Assembly (NCBI RefSeq): GCF_000015285.1
Contig: NC_008709.1
Span: 2,046,001-2,110,000 of the forward strand
DNA length: 64,000 nucleotides
Reading direction: 5' to 3'
From: Psychromonas ingrahamii 37
Lineage (GTDB): Bacteria > Pseudomonadota > Gammaproteobacteria > Enterobacterales > Psychromonadaceae
Of the stretch, positions 10,601 through 18,664 are shown piece after piece; position 1 is the stretch's first letter; each line of letters opens with the position of its first letter. The notes beneath the pieces are model-generated. The model was not told the DNA's origin and did no database searches. It saw only the letters and a program-made list of their open reading frames with translations. Both the position numbers and the translations under genes were made by a program.

Positions 10601-13600
10601 GTCGCGCCGGGGTAAACGTGGCCAGTAAAACCAGTAAAGATATTTTTCAGCAGACAAAAACGCATTTGGCATTTATTCGTTCACGGCACGCAGCTGAGCA
10701 GCAGATAGGCCAATTAATCAAACTGCAGGTGCAGTTAACCTCCGCCAACCCTGTTTTTACTGAACCTGATCAAACGGCAGAAAAAACACCTTCGGCTTCA
10801 TTTGATTCAATGAAAGAGACAGCAGCGCCACGAATCAAAGCGGTGGAGTCCCCAAGCACCTCGTCTGCCGGTCTGCAAATCAAGGGCGCAGCCGGTTATG
10901 CCTATCCGCCACTGCTGTTGATCGAGCGTTATAACCAACCGCAAAAGATTATTTATGACAGTGCCGCGCTGGTGGAGTTTGCTGAAGGTAATATCGCTAA
11001 CGTCTTCGGCAGTGATTATGCTGTTATCGATAGCTACGCGCGTCGTGTGCGTCTGCCAATGACGGATTATCTGCTGGTCACGCGGGTAACTGATTTAAAG
11101 GCTGGCATTAATGAATATAAAAAATCCTATATGGCAACGGAATATGATATTCCAACCGATGCGCCTTTTTTAATCGATGGCCAGATTCCATGGTCGGTGT
11201 CCGTTGAATCGGGTCAGTGTGATTTAATGCTGATTTCTTATATCGGCATTGATTTCCAAAATAAAGGGGAACGTGTTTACCGTTTGCTCGACTGTGAATT
11301 AACTTTTTTAGAGGAGATGGCCTTTGGTGGTGAAACATTACGTTATGAAATTTATATCGATTCTTATGCTAAAAATGGCGAGCAGTTATTGTTTTTCTTT
11401 CATTACGACTGTTTTGTTGGGGATAAAAAAGTATTAATTATGTGTAACGGTTGCGCCGGTTTCTTTACCGATGAGGAGTTAGCCGACGGTAAAGGCGTGA
11501 TTCACAACGATCAGGATAAAGCGCAGTTTACAAAAGCTGAAAAATCTTATTTCCAGCCGTTAATTGTCAATCAGCGCAGCCGATATGGTTATGAGGAGAT
11601 GCTTAAACTGGTTGACGGTGATATCAGCGGTTGTTTTGGCCCTGAATATGATCAGCATGGCCGTAATCCGTCGTTAAAATTCTCATCAAAAAAATTCCTG
11701 ATGATCGAGCGAATCACTAAAATTGATCCGCAGGGAGGACACTGGGGATTAGGATTACTTGAAGGGCAGAAAGATCTCGAACCCGATCACTGGTATTTCC
11801 CCTGTCATTTTAAAGGTGATCAGGTGATGGCGGGCTCCTTAATGTCTGAAGGTTGCGGACAGATGGCGATGTTCCTGATGCTTTGGCTGGGTATGAACAG
11901 CAATGTTAATAATGCCCGCTTCCAACCCATGCCGGGTGAGGCGCAGACCGTGCGCTGTCGTGGTCAGGTATTACCGCAGTCAAATACCCTGACTTACCGA
12001 ATGGAAGTCACCGCAATGGGGATGTTCCCGCGTCCGTTTATTAAAGCGAATATAGATATTATTCTTGATGGCAAAGTAGTGGTTGATTTTAAAAACTTGT
12101 CTGTTGAAATAAAAGAGCAGGATAACAACTCCCCCTGTCCCGTGACCCTGCCGAAAAATGTTATTCAAATTCCCGGTGCGCCCTTAAGTCCTTCGGCTAT
12201 CAGAGCGACGCGCGATTCCGTCAGTATTTCTGTTGATTTGGCGCTTAGCCGTTTAGAAAAACATTTAGCGGAAATAGACGCCGCGGCCGTTCAAAAAATA
12301 AGCAGTGAACTTGCGGACGAGCGCGGTATAAACCCCTTTAAACATCCCGAGCGTCCGTTGATGCGTGTTGAATCAGATTTTACGGCTTACCGCGAAAAAG
12401 GGGTGATACCGATTAAACACTTTGCGGCGCCTATGGTTCACGGACAAAATCGTGTCCCGGATCAAATCCCCTTTACCCCCTGGCATTTGTTTGAATTTGC
12501 AACAGGTGATATCAGCAAATGTTTTGGCCCTGATTTTGATGTCTATCGGGGACGTATTCCGCCGCGCACCCCTTGTGGTGATTTACAAGTTGTCACGCAA
12601 GTGGTCGAGGTTAAAGGCAAACGCTTGGATCTTAAAAATCCCGCCAGCTGCATTGCGCAATATTATGTGCCTGCAGATGCCTGGTATTTTACCAAAAACA
12701 GCCACCCAAACTGGATGCCCTATGCATTGCTGATGGAAATCGCTCTACAGCCAAACGGGTTTCTCTCGGGTTATATGGGCACCACGCTTAAATATCCGGG
12801 CAAAGAGCTTTTCTTCCGTAACCTTGACGGTAATGGCACGCTCCTAAAACAAATCGATTTGCGCGGTAAAACCATTGTTAATAAATCGGTCTTACTGAGC
12901 ACCAGCACAGCCGGTGGTGCCATTATTCAAAGTTTCACTTTTGAACTGCTGGTCGATGATCAAGTCTTCTATACAGGCAACGCCGTATTTGGCTACTTCA
13001 GCGGCGAATCTTTGACCAACCAGCTGGGTATCGATAACGGTAAGATCACTCAAGCCTGGTTTGTGGATCATAAAACCGCCCCGGAACGCATTGAACGTTT
13101 TGATCTGACCGATAAAAAATCGCCGTTATTCAGCGCACCGGCGGGTAAACCCTATTACCGTTTGGCGGGCGGAGACATGAACTTTGTGGACAGTGTGTCG
13201 ATTGTCGAAGGGGGCGGAAAAGCCGACTTAGCTTATATTTATGGCGAACGTACTATTGATGAAAGTGACTGGTTCTTCCGTTACCACTTTCATCAGGATC
13301 CGGTCATGCCCGGCTCCTTGGGTGTCGAAGCTATTATCGAACTGCTGCAGGCTTATGCATTAAAAAATGATTTAGGAGCAGGGTTTAACAATCCCCGTTT
13401 TATCACCCCAAGCACACAAGTTATCTGGAAATACCGCGGACAAATTACCCCGCTTAATAAACAGATGAGCCTGGATGTGCATCTCACTAAGGTCATTCGC
13501 AATGAGCATGAAGTGCGTTTAGTCGGGGATGCTAATTTGTCCAAAGATGGTCTGCGGATTTATGAAGTGAAGAATATCGTATTAAGCATTGTTGAAGCGT

Positions 13601-13602
13601 AA
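7687..13602 (+). CDS. pfaC: PUFA synthase subunit PfaC (KS, chain-length factor, FabA-like dehydratases)
   Basis: This 1971-residue protein carries the second ketosynthase and the dehydratase/isomerase domains that place cis double bonds. The first domain is an intact KS with catalytic Cys about residue 199 (DAACASS), His about 334 (ECHATGT) and His about 371 (SNLGHL). The second domain is a KS-like chain-length factor in which the cysteine is lost (FTVSSEENS). After a variable Ala/Thr/Gln-rich linker (about 930-1080), FabA-type hot-dog domains follow, with His motifs near residue 1374 (CHFKGDQVMAGSL) and 1867 (YHFHQDPVMPGSLG). A third, degenerate hot-dog segment lies near 1660-1700 (SHPNWMPYALLMEIA). 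ATG 7687 follows the AAAGAGATAATTT leader. Length and order match PfaC of marine bacteria. Confidence 0.96.
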   Translation: MEDIAVVGIANLFPGSDTPETFWQQLLKKQDNRSQITKRELGVEPQKYYGRKGDMDKFYCMYGGYIRDFEFDSGPFISKGLNETYLNQLDSLHQWGLYVTYQALIDAGYWGSEKLQDCGLILGNLSFPTKTSNHLFLPLYGHVVEVALKQLTSSSFQLSNFSAGQTVNPDNALIAGFPSALLSQAAGLGGSVLSLDAACASSCYSVKLACDYLHTGKADMMLAGAVSGADPLFVNMGFSIFQAFPEDNNHAPLDKNSQGLFAAEGAGMMVLKRHADALRDGDKIHAIIKGGALSNDGKGEFVLSPNSKGQILAYQRAYQNAKVNPADVDYIECHATGTPKGDKVELSSMETFFSQYHNKPLLGSAKSNLGHLLTAAGMPGMTKAIWALNEGKIPATISLKNPMSSKNGYFGAAQMPVDMVNWPDTKDKTRSAGVSVFGFGGSNAHLVFQPGNTAYAPSSAAVKPREPLAIVGMDCHFGSATCLAEFDTLLTTGQTTFRELPPKRWKGMEQHPSIKQTLLLNKAPKGGYIENFDIDFLRFKVPPNKQDCLIPQQLLMMKVADNAAKDAQLTPGSNVAVLVAMGVELDLHQYRGRVNLSTQIEQSLKEQGIELSVDQRLTLTGIAKEGIASAAQLNQYTSFIGNIMASRIAALWDFSGPAFTVSSEENSVYRCLELAENLFQTSEVEAVLIASVDLAGSLENISLRQRYGPVSENATNRPNLLSSQQWLVGEGAGAFVVKPNSKANSNSVYATVDGLSFAAGSDAQAIEKAALKVCQIANLSCAQINHVEAFASGFSLDNQAEKSAFNKLYPSIKIDSVKRQVGHLFNASGMASIIKTALLLDKQKAGVNTAINGLGKDFCCAHLILSATDSARQSAPKNSLGRVKTPSLVKTITLGGDDIQQAILKQGDNPVFSDIKKQLAGKSLPPVSDPVRLEALQINRTRTAQSSSLDSALENLAVADKPATIQTATSISRAGVNVASKTSKDIFQQTKTHLAFIRSRHAAEQQIGQLIKLQVQLTSANPVFTEPDQTAEKTPSASFDSMKETAAPRIKAVESPSTSSAGLQIKGAAGYAYPPLLLIERYNQPQKIIYDSAALVEFAEGNIANVFGSDYAVIDSYARRVRLPMTDYLLVTRVTDLKAGINEYKKSYMATEYDIPTDAPFLIDGQIPWSVSVESGQCDLMLISYIGIDFQNKGERVYRLLDCELTFLEEMAFGGETLRYEIYIDSYAKNGEQLLFFFHYDCFVGDKKVLIMCNGCAGFFTDEELADGKGVIHNDQDKAQFTKAEKSYFQPLIVNQRSRYGYEEMLKLVDGDISGCFGPEYDQHGRNPSLKFSSKKFLMIERITKIDPQGGHWGLGLLEGQKDLEPDHWYFPCHFKGDQVMAGSLMSEGCGQMAMFLMLWLGMNSNVNNARFQPMPGEAQTVRCRGQVLPQSNTLTYRMEVTAMGMFPRPFIKANIDIILDGKVVVDFKNLSVEIKEQDNNSPCPVTLPKNVIQIPGAPLSPSAIRATRDSVSISVDLALSRLEKHLAEIDAAAVQKISSELADERGINPFKHPERPLMRVESDFTAYREKGVIPIKHFAAPMVHGQNRVPDQIPFTPWHLFEFATGDISKCFGPDFDVYRGRIPPRTPCGDLQVVTQVVEVKGKRLDLKNPASCIAQYYVPADAWYFTKNSHPNWMPYALLMEIALQPNGFLSGYMGTTLKYPGKELFFRNLDGNGTLLKQIDLRGKTIVNKSVLLSTSTAGGAIIQSFTFELLVDDQVFYTGNAVFGYFSGESLTNQLGIDNGKITQAWFVDHKTAPERIERFDLTDKKSPLFSAPAGKPYYRLAGGDMNFVDSVSIVEGGGKADLAYIYGERTIDESDWFFRYHFHQDPVMPGSLGVEAIIELLQAYALKNDLGAGFNNPRFITPSTQVIWKYRGQITPLNKQMSLDVHLTKVIRNEHEVRLVGDANLSKDGLRIYEVKNIVLSIVEA

Positions 13603-13701
13603 TCCTCAGCAGACTGTTTGCTGGAATCTTAAAACGTTTTATATGACGTTAAATTACAAGCACCAAACGCAGGTCAATCCTGCTTCGTTTAAGGTACAAA
13701 T

Positions 13702-15297
13702 ATGTCAGCTTTAGGTTTTAATACAGACAATCAAATTAACTGGGTATGGAAAGTCAGTCCGGCAACCATAAACAGTGATCCGCAGGCTATTAAAGATTGC
13801 TTAATGGATTTGCACAAACCCGTCTACCTTGTACAACAGGCTGAAAGTTTAGGGGTAAGTCAGCAGATTGACGCCGATGGCAGTGAGGCAGTACTCGCCT
13901 TTGCACAGGCGCTTAATCCGGAAGATCTCGGCGATCCGGCCTTTAAGAAGAGCTACGGTCTAAAATATGCCTATCACGGCGGGGCGATGGCCAATGGTAT
14001 CTCTTCCGTAGAATTAGTCAAGGCCCTCGGCAAAGCAGGATTTTTATGCTCCTTTGGTGCGGCGGGTTTAGTGCCCGACGCGCTTGAAAAGGCAATCAAA
14101 GCTATTCAAACGGCCTTACCAAACGGCCCCTTTGCGGTCAACCTGATTCATGCTCCCAGCGAAGAAGCCTTAGAGCGCGGCGCCGTTGAACGTTTTCTAA
14201 AACTCGGTGTTAAAGTGGTCGAAGCATCGGCCTATTTAGCCTTAACTGAGCATATTGTCTACTACCGTTTAGCCGGTTTATCGGAAAATGCCGATGGCAG
14301 CGTTAATATCGGCAACAAAGTGATTGCCAAGGTATCGCGCACTGAAGTCGGACGGCGTTTTATGGAGCCGGCACCGAAAAAGTTGGTTGATAAATTACTT
14401 GTACAGGGCAAAATTACACCTCTGCAGGCAGCGCTTTCAGAGCGTGTGCCGATGGCCGACGACATCACCGCCGAAGCTGATTCCGGCGGGCACACGGATA
14501 ACCGTCCGTTTGTAACTTTGCTACCTTCTATTATCGCTCTGCGTGATGAAATTCAGGAAAAATACAATTTTTCACCTGCTCTGCGGATTGGCGCTGGTGG
14601 GGGAATAGGTACCCCGCAGGCAACTCTGGCGGCGTTTAATATGGGGGCTGCCTACATTGTTGTCGGCAGTGTTAATCAGGCCTGTATTGAAGCTGGCGCC
14701 TCGGAGCATACGCGCAAATTATTAGCCGATGTTGAGATGGCCGATGTGACCATGGCGCCCGCCGCAGATATGTTTGAAATGGGGGTTAAATTACAAGTGG
14801 TTAAACGTGGCTCGATGTTTGCCATGCGCGCCAATAAACTCTATGACTTGTATATGGCTTATCCGTCAATCGAAGCGATTCCAACCCTTGAGCGTGAGAA
14901 AATTGAAAAACAGATTTTTCGCAAAAACTTAGATGCAGTGTGGGCAGATACTATCGCTTTTTTCCACGAGCGCGATCCCGCCATGCTCGAGCGCGCGCAA
15001 ACTAACCCTAAACGTAAAATGGCACTGATTTTCCGCTGGTACTTAGGACTTTCATCGCGTTGGTCGAACGAAGGAGAAGCTGGCCGTGAAATGGATTATC
15101 AAATATGGGCAGGCCCAAGTTTAGGTGCGTTTAATAGTTGGGTGAAGGGCAGTTATTTAGAGGACTACACACAGCGTAAAGCGGTTGATGTGGCGCTGCA
15201 TCTGTTAAAAGGCAGTGCCTATTTACAACGAATTAATCAGCTTAAACTGCAGGGCGTTACATTAGCGCAAAGTTTGTCGGGGTATTACCCGAGCTAA
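13702..15297 (+). CDS. pfaD: PUFA synthase enoyl reductase PfaD
   Basis: PfaD is the stand-alone trans-acting enoyl reductase of the PUFA synthase, an FMN-dependent TIM-barrel related to 2-nitropropane dioxygenase. The protein has 531 residues. An FMN-binding stretch rich in glycine (LRIGAGGGIGTPQATLAAF, then GAAYIVVGSVNQ) lies near residues 295-335. The gene follows pfaC after 99 bp and is the last of the cluster. The DNA of its final 40 codons is found again, degraded, at 30914-30981 and 32090-32213, showing that the 3' end has been copied or rearranged elsewhere in the window. A palindrome and a terminator-bearing repeat follow. Confidence 0.96.
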   Translation: MSALGFNTDNQINWVWKVSPATINSDPQAIKDCLMDLHKPVYLVQQAESLGVSQQIDADGSEAVLAFAQALNPEDLGDPAFKKSYGLKYAYHGGAMANGISSVELVKALGKAGFLCSFGAAGLVPDALEKAIKAIQTALPNGPFAVNLIHAPSEEALERGAVERFLKLGVKVVEASAYLALTEHIVYYRLAGLSENADGSVNIGNKVIAKVSRTEVGRRFMEPAPKKLVDKLLVQGKITPLQAALSERVPMADDITAEADSGGHTDNRPFVTLLPSIIALRDEIQEKYNFSPALRIGAGGGIGTPQATLAAFNMGAAYIVVGSVNQACIEAGASEHTRKLLADVEMADVTMAPAADMFEMGVKLQVVKRGSMFAMRANKLYDLYMAYPSIEAIPTLEREKIEKQIFRKNLDAVWADTIAFFHERDPAMLERAQTNPKRKMALIFRWYLGLSSRWSNEGEAGREMDYQIWAGPSLGAFNSWVKGSYLEDYTQRKAVDVALHLLKGSAYLQRINQLKLQGVTLAQSLSGYYPS

Positions 15298-15312
15298 AAA
15301 CTGCTTTGTGGT

Positions 15313-15330
15313 GTGCTGATTTATCAGCAC
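15313..15330 (+). terminator. Small hairpin just after pfaD
   Basis: GTGCTGA and TCAGCAC form a perfect 7-bp stem with a TTTA loop, 15 bp after the pfaD stop. No T-run follows, so it may only stabilise the message. The stronger terminator candidate is in the repeat at 15361. Confidence 0.45.
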
Positions 15331-15360
15331 AGGGTGATCTAAAAAGCACTCATAAATTTA

Positions 15361-15442
15361 TTGTTAGCCTCAAGTTGTTTAATGCTTGGGGTTTTTTATG
15401 GTTTTTAAAATCAATTGCTTATATTGGTAACCTTTGGGTGTC
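15361..15442 (+). repeat. Dispersed terminator-like repeat, copy 1 (short form)
   Basis: This short-form copy contains GTTAGCCTCAAGTTGTTTAA, then GCTTGGGGTTTTTTATGG and a TTAAAATCAATTGCTTATAT block. CCTCAAG can pair with CTTGGGG (one wobble) and is followed by six T, so it reads as an intrinsic terminator for pfaD. About nine other complete or partial copies lie between 32 and 45 kb. Confidence 0.75.
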
Positions 15443-15532
15443 CTATCTTTTATCCTTTCCTACCAACTGCTTTCACCGCAACAACAGCCAAAAACCCCAG
15501 AAAACTGCGTGATAATGTTGATGCCGTATTGG

Positions 15533-15600
15533 TTATTAGTAAGCTTTCGCTTCTGGCTTTTGGTTTAACTTTATTTGTTGGTATTCCGCCCTGACGGCGC
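15533..15600. repeat. Repeat shared with 32243-32310
   Basis: A 68-bp segment (TTATTAGTAAGCTTTCGCTT onward to GACGGCG) recurs almost unchanged at 32243-32310. In both places it lies downstream of a pfaD 3' end, intact here and fragmentary there. This suggests that one larger pfaD-tail segment was duplicated and then eroded. Confidence 0.8.
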
Positions 15601-15640
15601 GTAGACGATGAGAAACCGAAACGCAGTTTCGCCGTTCGAG

Positions 15641-16490
15641 GGAGTTGCCGTTGCTTTCCATTTGCTTTTGGAATATAAAGTCTGCTGGCAGGCATCGGCT
15701 GATAATGACCTGAGCGTAAATCATCACTGATTTCACTTAGGTAAGTATACAGATTAGTCTGTCAATGAACTTTAGTTATTCCATCCACGCCAGGCGTTTT
15801 AGCTCCTTTGGAGGAAAGCGTTATTTGAGCCGCTGGTATAACCATTCGTGATGACTGATAAGGCGCAGCAGTCGACTAACTCGACGAGTTTTGTCTCCTG
15901 CTGTCCATATTGCTAATTTACGTTGCAGTTCGCTGATTATCAAAGGTCTTCACCTCATTAAGGTCAGGTAATTTGCTTACGCAAATCAATTAAACTGCGC
16001 CCCTTCGCCATGTAATCGGCTTTCCCCATCTCAAACTACTACGAGCGCTCCGCCAGCTTATTTGTCATTGGGGTCGTGCTCCCTTATCATCCAAATAAAC
16101 CTCCCCCAGTTTACCTACCTGAACTCAAACATATTGGGGTGGATGCCGATCGCAGTCTTTGACCTTATCTTTCTGTAAGGTGATAATGCTTAAACGCAGA
16201 ATTGTGATATAAACGTTTATCTATTGACAAGAATATATATACTTGAAAAGTGGTAATATTGTCCATCTTATTCACAATATTACAGCATAGTACTACCTGT
16301 TAATTCGTGTAGGTAGTGGCGACACTTCAGCCCTTAGATGCGGGTTAATCGGTTCATGTTCTTCATCCGTCCAATACTCAGTTTAGAGAAGCCTTTTGGC
16401 GTAATGAATTAGCCTCACTTCCCGTTGTCAGCGAGTTACATCACCTTATCAGCATACGATAAGTCACTGCCGCTCAAATTCAACTATCTG
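15641..16490 (-). mobile_element. Decayed group II intron with reverse transcriptase remnant
   Basis: On the minus strand a degraded group II intron ORF can be followed in shifted frames. It begins MTNKLAERS at 16068, reads MGKADYMAKGRSLIDLRKQ, then ELQRKLAIW, then KGAKTPGVDG (15809-15777), then YLSEISDDLRSGHYQP and RLYIPKANGKQRQL (ending about 15641). These are the conserved amino-terminal and RT0/RT1 motifs of LtrA-type intron maturases. At least two stops and two frameshifts break it, and the rest of the RT is missing. Upstream, 16068-16490 probably holds intron RNA domains beginning GTGCAGATAG near 16490, which resembles the GUGYG intron start. That RNA part is inferred from resemblance only. 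Confidence 0.75.
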
Positions 16491-16757
16491 CACAACCAAA
16501 TAGTGCCATAAATACTTTAGCTCCTGCCGCATTATTCATGTATTTCAGGTAGACTCGTGGTTTATTAAAGCATTCCATGCTAGTGCTGAACTATGGGCAC
16601 AAAAAACTGCGTATCTAATAAACTAATTTGCTGTGAACGAGGTTTAGGCATGACAATCACCAGACTAGCTAACAATAAATTAAGTCTAATTTATTGTTGT
16701 AAATATAACCAATTTATTATGGGTGGTTCGATTAGGGAATAGCTTTTTGCATAACGA

Positions 16758-17660
16758 TTAAAAATACTCTGCTTTGTTTTGGTAACCTTGCTTGATATGT
16801 TCTATTAATAAACGAATTTTTGTTGGTAAATGTCGGGTGTAAGAATATACGGCATAAACGCCTAAAGAGCGGGGTTTATAATCTGTCAAAAGTGCAATTA
16901 ATTTTCCATTTTGTAAATCTTCATACACACCGCAGCGTGGGACGTAAGCTATGCCGTATCCTGCAAGCGCTGCTTTTCTCAGTGCTTGGGCATTATTTGT
17001 GGCAAAGTTACCTGAAATACGAATACTTTGCTCTTGTCCATTTTGCTCAAATCGCCAATCATGTGAACCTTTTGCTTGGCCGGTATAAGCGAGGCAGTTG
17101 TGGGTTAATAAGGCGTCAATTTTTTTTGGCATACCGTGTTGCTCAATATAGTCGGGTGAACAACACACTATCCAATGGGAAACAATGAGTGGTTTCGCAA
17201 TTAAGGTAGAGTTTTCCAAGTTTCCTGTTCGAATAGCAAGATCTAAGCCTTCTGTGACCAAGTCTGCAAATTCATTTTCAAGGCGTATATTCACACTGAT
17301 ATCTGGGTGCTGCTGACAAAATTCAGCCACTATTTCGGCTAATAATAATTCACCGGAGATAGTTGGGACACTAAGCTTGATTTCTCCTGAAATTTTGTCA
17401 CTAAAATTGCTTACCGCACCTATCGCTTCATTTACTTGTTGATTAATGTTTTTTGCATGTTTATAAAGCGTTTCTCCCGCTTCACTTAAGCTCAGCTTAC
17501 GTGTGGTACGATACAAAAGCTGCACCGACAGCTCTTTTTCTAACTTAGATATTTTTTTACTTAATGCGGGTGTCGATATACCGGCGATGCTTGCCGCCTT
17601 ATTAAAAGATCCGGCTTCAACCACTAAGACAAATAGAAATAATTCATTCACATCCACCAT
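16758..17660 (-). CDS. LysR-type transcriptional regulator, divergent from lutABC
   Basis: A 300-residue LysR-family regulator. The winged helix-turn-helix covers residues 1-60 (FNKAASIAGISTPALSKKIS is the recognition region). The LysR substrate-binding fold follows, about residues 90-295. It is transcribed away from lutABC across a 179-bp intergenic region, the usual LysR arrangement, so control of lactate utilisation is the simplest inference. It is closest in style to the CrgA/DsdC-like subgroup seen in many marine gammaproteobacteria. LutR of Bacillus is a GntR protein, so this would be a different regulator for the same pathway. The effector is not evident from the sequence. Confidence 0.88.
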   Translation of the reverse strand: MVDVNELFLFVLVVEAGSFNKAASIAGISTPALSKKISKLEKELSVQLLYRTTRKLSLSEAGETLYKHAKNINQQVNEAIGAVSNFSDKISGEIKLSVPTISGELLLAEIVAEFCQQHPDISVNIRLENEFADLVTEGLDLAIRTGNLENSTLIAKPLIVSHWIVCCSPDYIEQHGMPKKIDALLTHNCLAYTGQAKGSHDWRFEQNGQEQSIRISGNFATNNAQALRKAALAGYGIAYVPRCGVYEDLQNGKLIALLTDYKPRSLGVYAVYSYTRHLPTKIRLLIEHIKQGYQNKAEYF

Positions 17661-17772
17661 ATTTTCACCCCTGAATTGACCATCTAAACCTGATTACGAC
17701 GTTTTGTGAAACAATCAATTAATAAACGACTTATATATTAACAATAACATAAGCGGTATGGTTAGTTAACTT

Positions 17773-17799
17773 AGAAGAAAACTGTGTGGTTATTCTTCT
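17773..17799. promoter_or_regulatory. Candidate regulator-binding inverted repeat upstream of lutA
   Basis: AGAAGAA (17773-17779) and TTCTTCT (17793-17799) form a perfect 7-bp inverted repeat with a 13-bp spacer, about 40 bp before the lutA start. It sits between the divergent LysR gene and lutABC, where LysR proteins normally bind. Binding is an inference. Confidence 0.4.
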
Positions 17800-17839
17800 T
17801 ATACTTAAAAAAGTCATCTTCGTTGATAAGGGCGGGTAA

Positions 17840-18664
17840 ATGTCTCAAAAAATTAGTAATGCTGGTAGAACTCCATCGAATACAATTGAATGCCTAAATA
17901 TTTCTGAAAAGAAAGTCGGTTTATTTGTGACTTGCTTGGTTAATACTATGCGTCCTTCAATAGGCTTCGCCTCAATAACACTACTTGAACAGGCGGGATG
18001 TACGGTTGAGGTGCCAGAGTTGCAGTCGTGTTGTGGACAGCCAGCATTCAACTCGGGTGATGATGAAGGCACCCGTCAGATTGCTTATCAAACGATTAAA
18101 CAATTTGAAAACTTTGATTACGTTGTTCTACCGTCTGGCTCATGTGCAGCAATGATCAAAAAGAACTTTATTGAAGTTTTTAAAGATCAGCCTGAATGGC
18201 TTGCTAGGGCAAAGCATTTAGCTGATATAACCCATGAGCTGCTTTCTTTTTTAGTCGATGTTTGTCAGTTCGAACCCAATGGTATTGAGCTTGATGGCTC
18301 TTACACTTATCACGATAGTTGCTCAGGGTATCGGGCTCTTCATGTCTATGAACAACCAAGAAAAATGTTATCCACAGTAAAAGGCTTGGAGCATAAACCA
18401 CTGAATAATCATTCTGAATGCTGTGGTTTTGGCGGCACATTTTGTGTGAAATACTCGGATATTTCTAATGAAATTGTTGGTGAAAAAGTCGAAAATGTTT
18501 TAGCCACTGAAGCTGATTATTTACTCGGTGGTGATATGGGCTGCCTAATGAATATAGCGGGTAAGCTCAACCGAGAAGGCCACAAAGAAATAACCGCATT
18601 GCATACCGCTGAGGTGTTGGCGGGTTTAGCGCCACAAATTTTAGGAGGCAAAGATGCGAGTTAA
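17840..18664 (+). CDS. lutA: L-lactate utilisation protein LutA (CCG-domain subunit)
   Basis: LutA is one of three subunits of the iron-sulfur L-lactate dehydrogenase complex LutABC, which oxidises lactate to pyruvate. The 274-residue protein has two cysteine-rich CCG motifs, CCGQPAFNSG (about residue 54) and CCGFGGTFCVK (about residue 194), the hallmark of this heterodisulfide-reductase-like family. ATG 17840 is preceded by AAGGGCGGGTAA. It carries about 25 extra residues before the usual KVGLFVTCLV start. The stop overlaps the lutB start by 11 bp, so the three genes form a tight operon. Confidence 0.93.
   Translation: MSQKISNAGRTPSNTIECLNISEKKVGLFVTCLVNTMRPSIGFASITLLEQAGCTVEVPELQSCCGQPAFNSGDDEGTRQIAYQTIKQFENFDYVVLPSGSCAAMIKKNFIEVFKDQPEWLARAKHLADITHELLSFLVDVCQFEPNGIELDGSYTYHDSCSGYRALHVYEQPRKMLSTVKGLEHKPLNNHSECCGFGGTFCVKYSDISNEIVGEKVENVLATEADYLLGGDMGCLMNIAGKLNREGHKEITALHTAEVLAGLAPQILGGKDAS

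Noticed and set aside
16200..16265. TTGACA followed by TATACT as a possible promoter
   Set aside because: The spacing is wrong, and the nearest + strand gene is more than 1.5 kb away.
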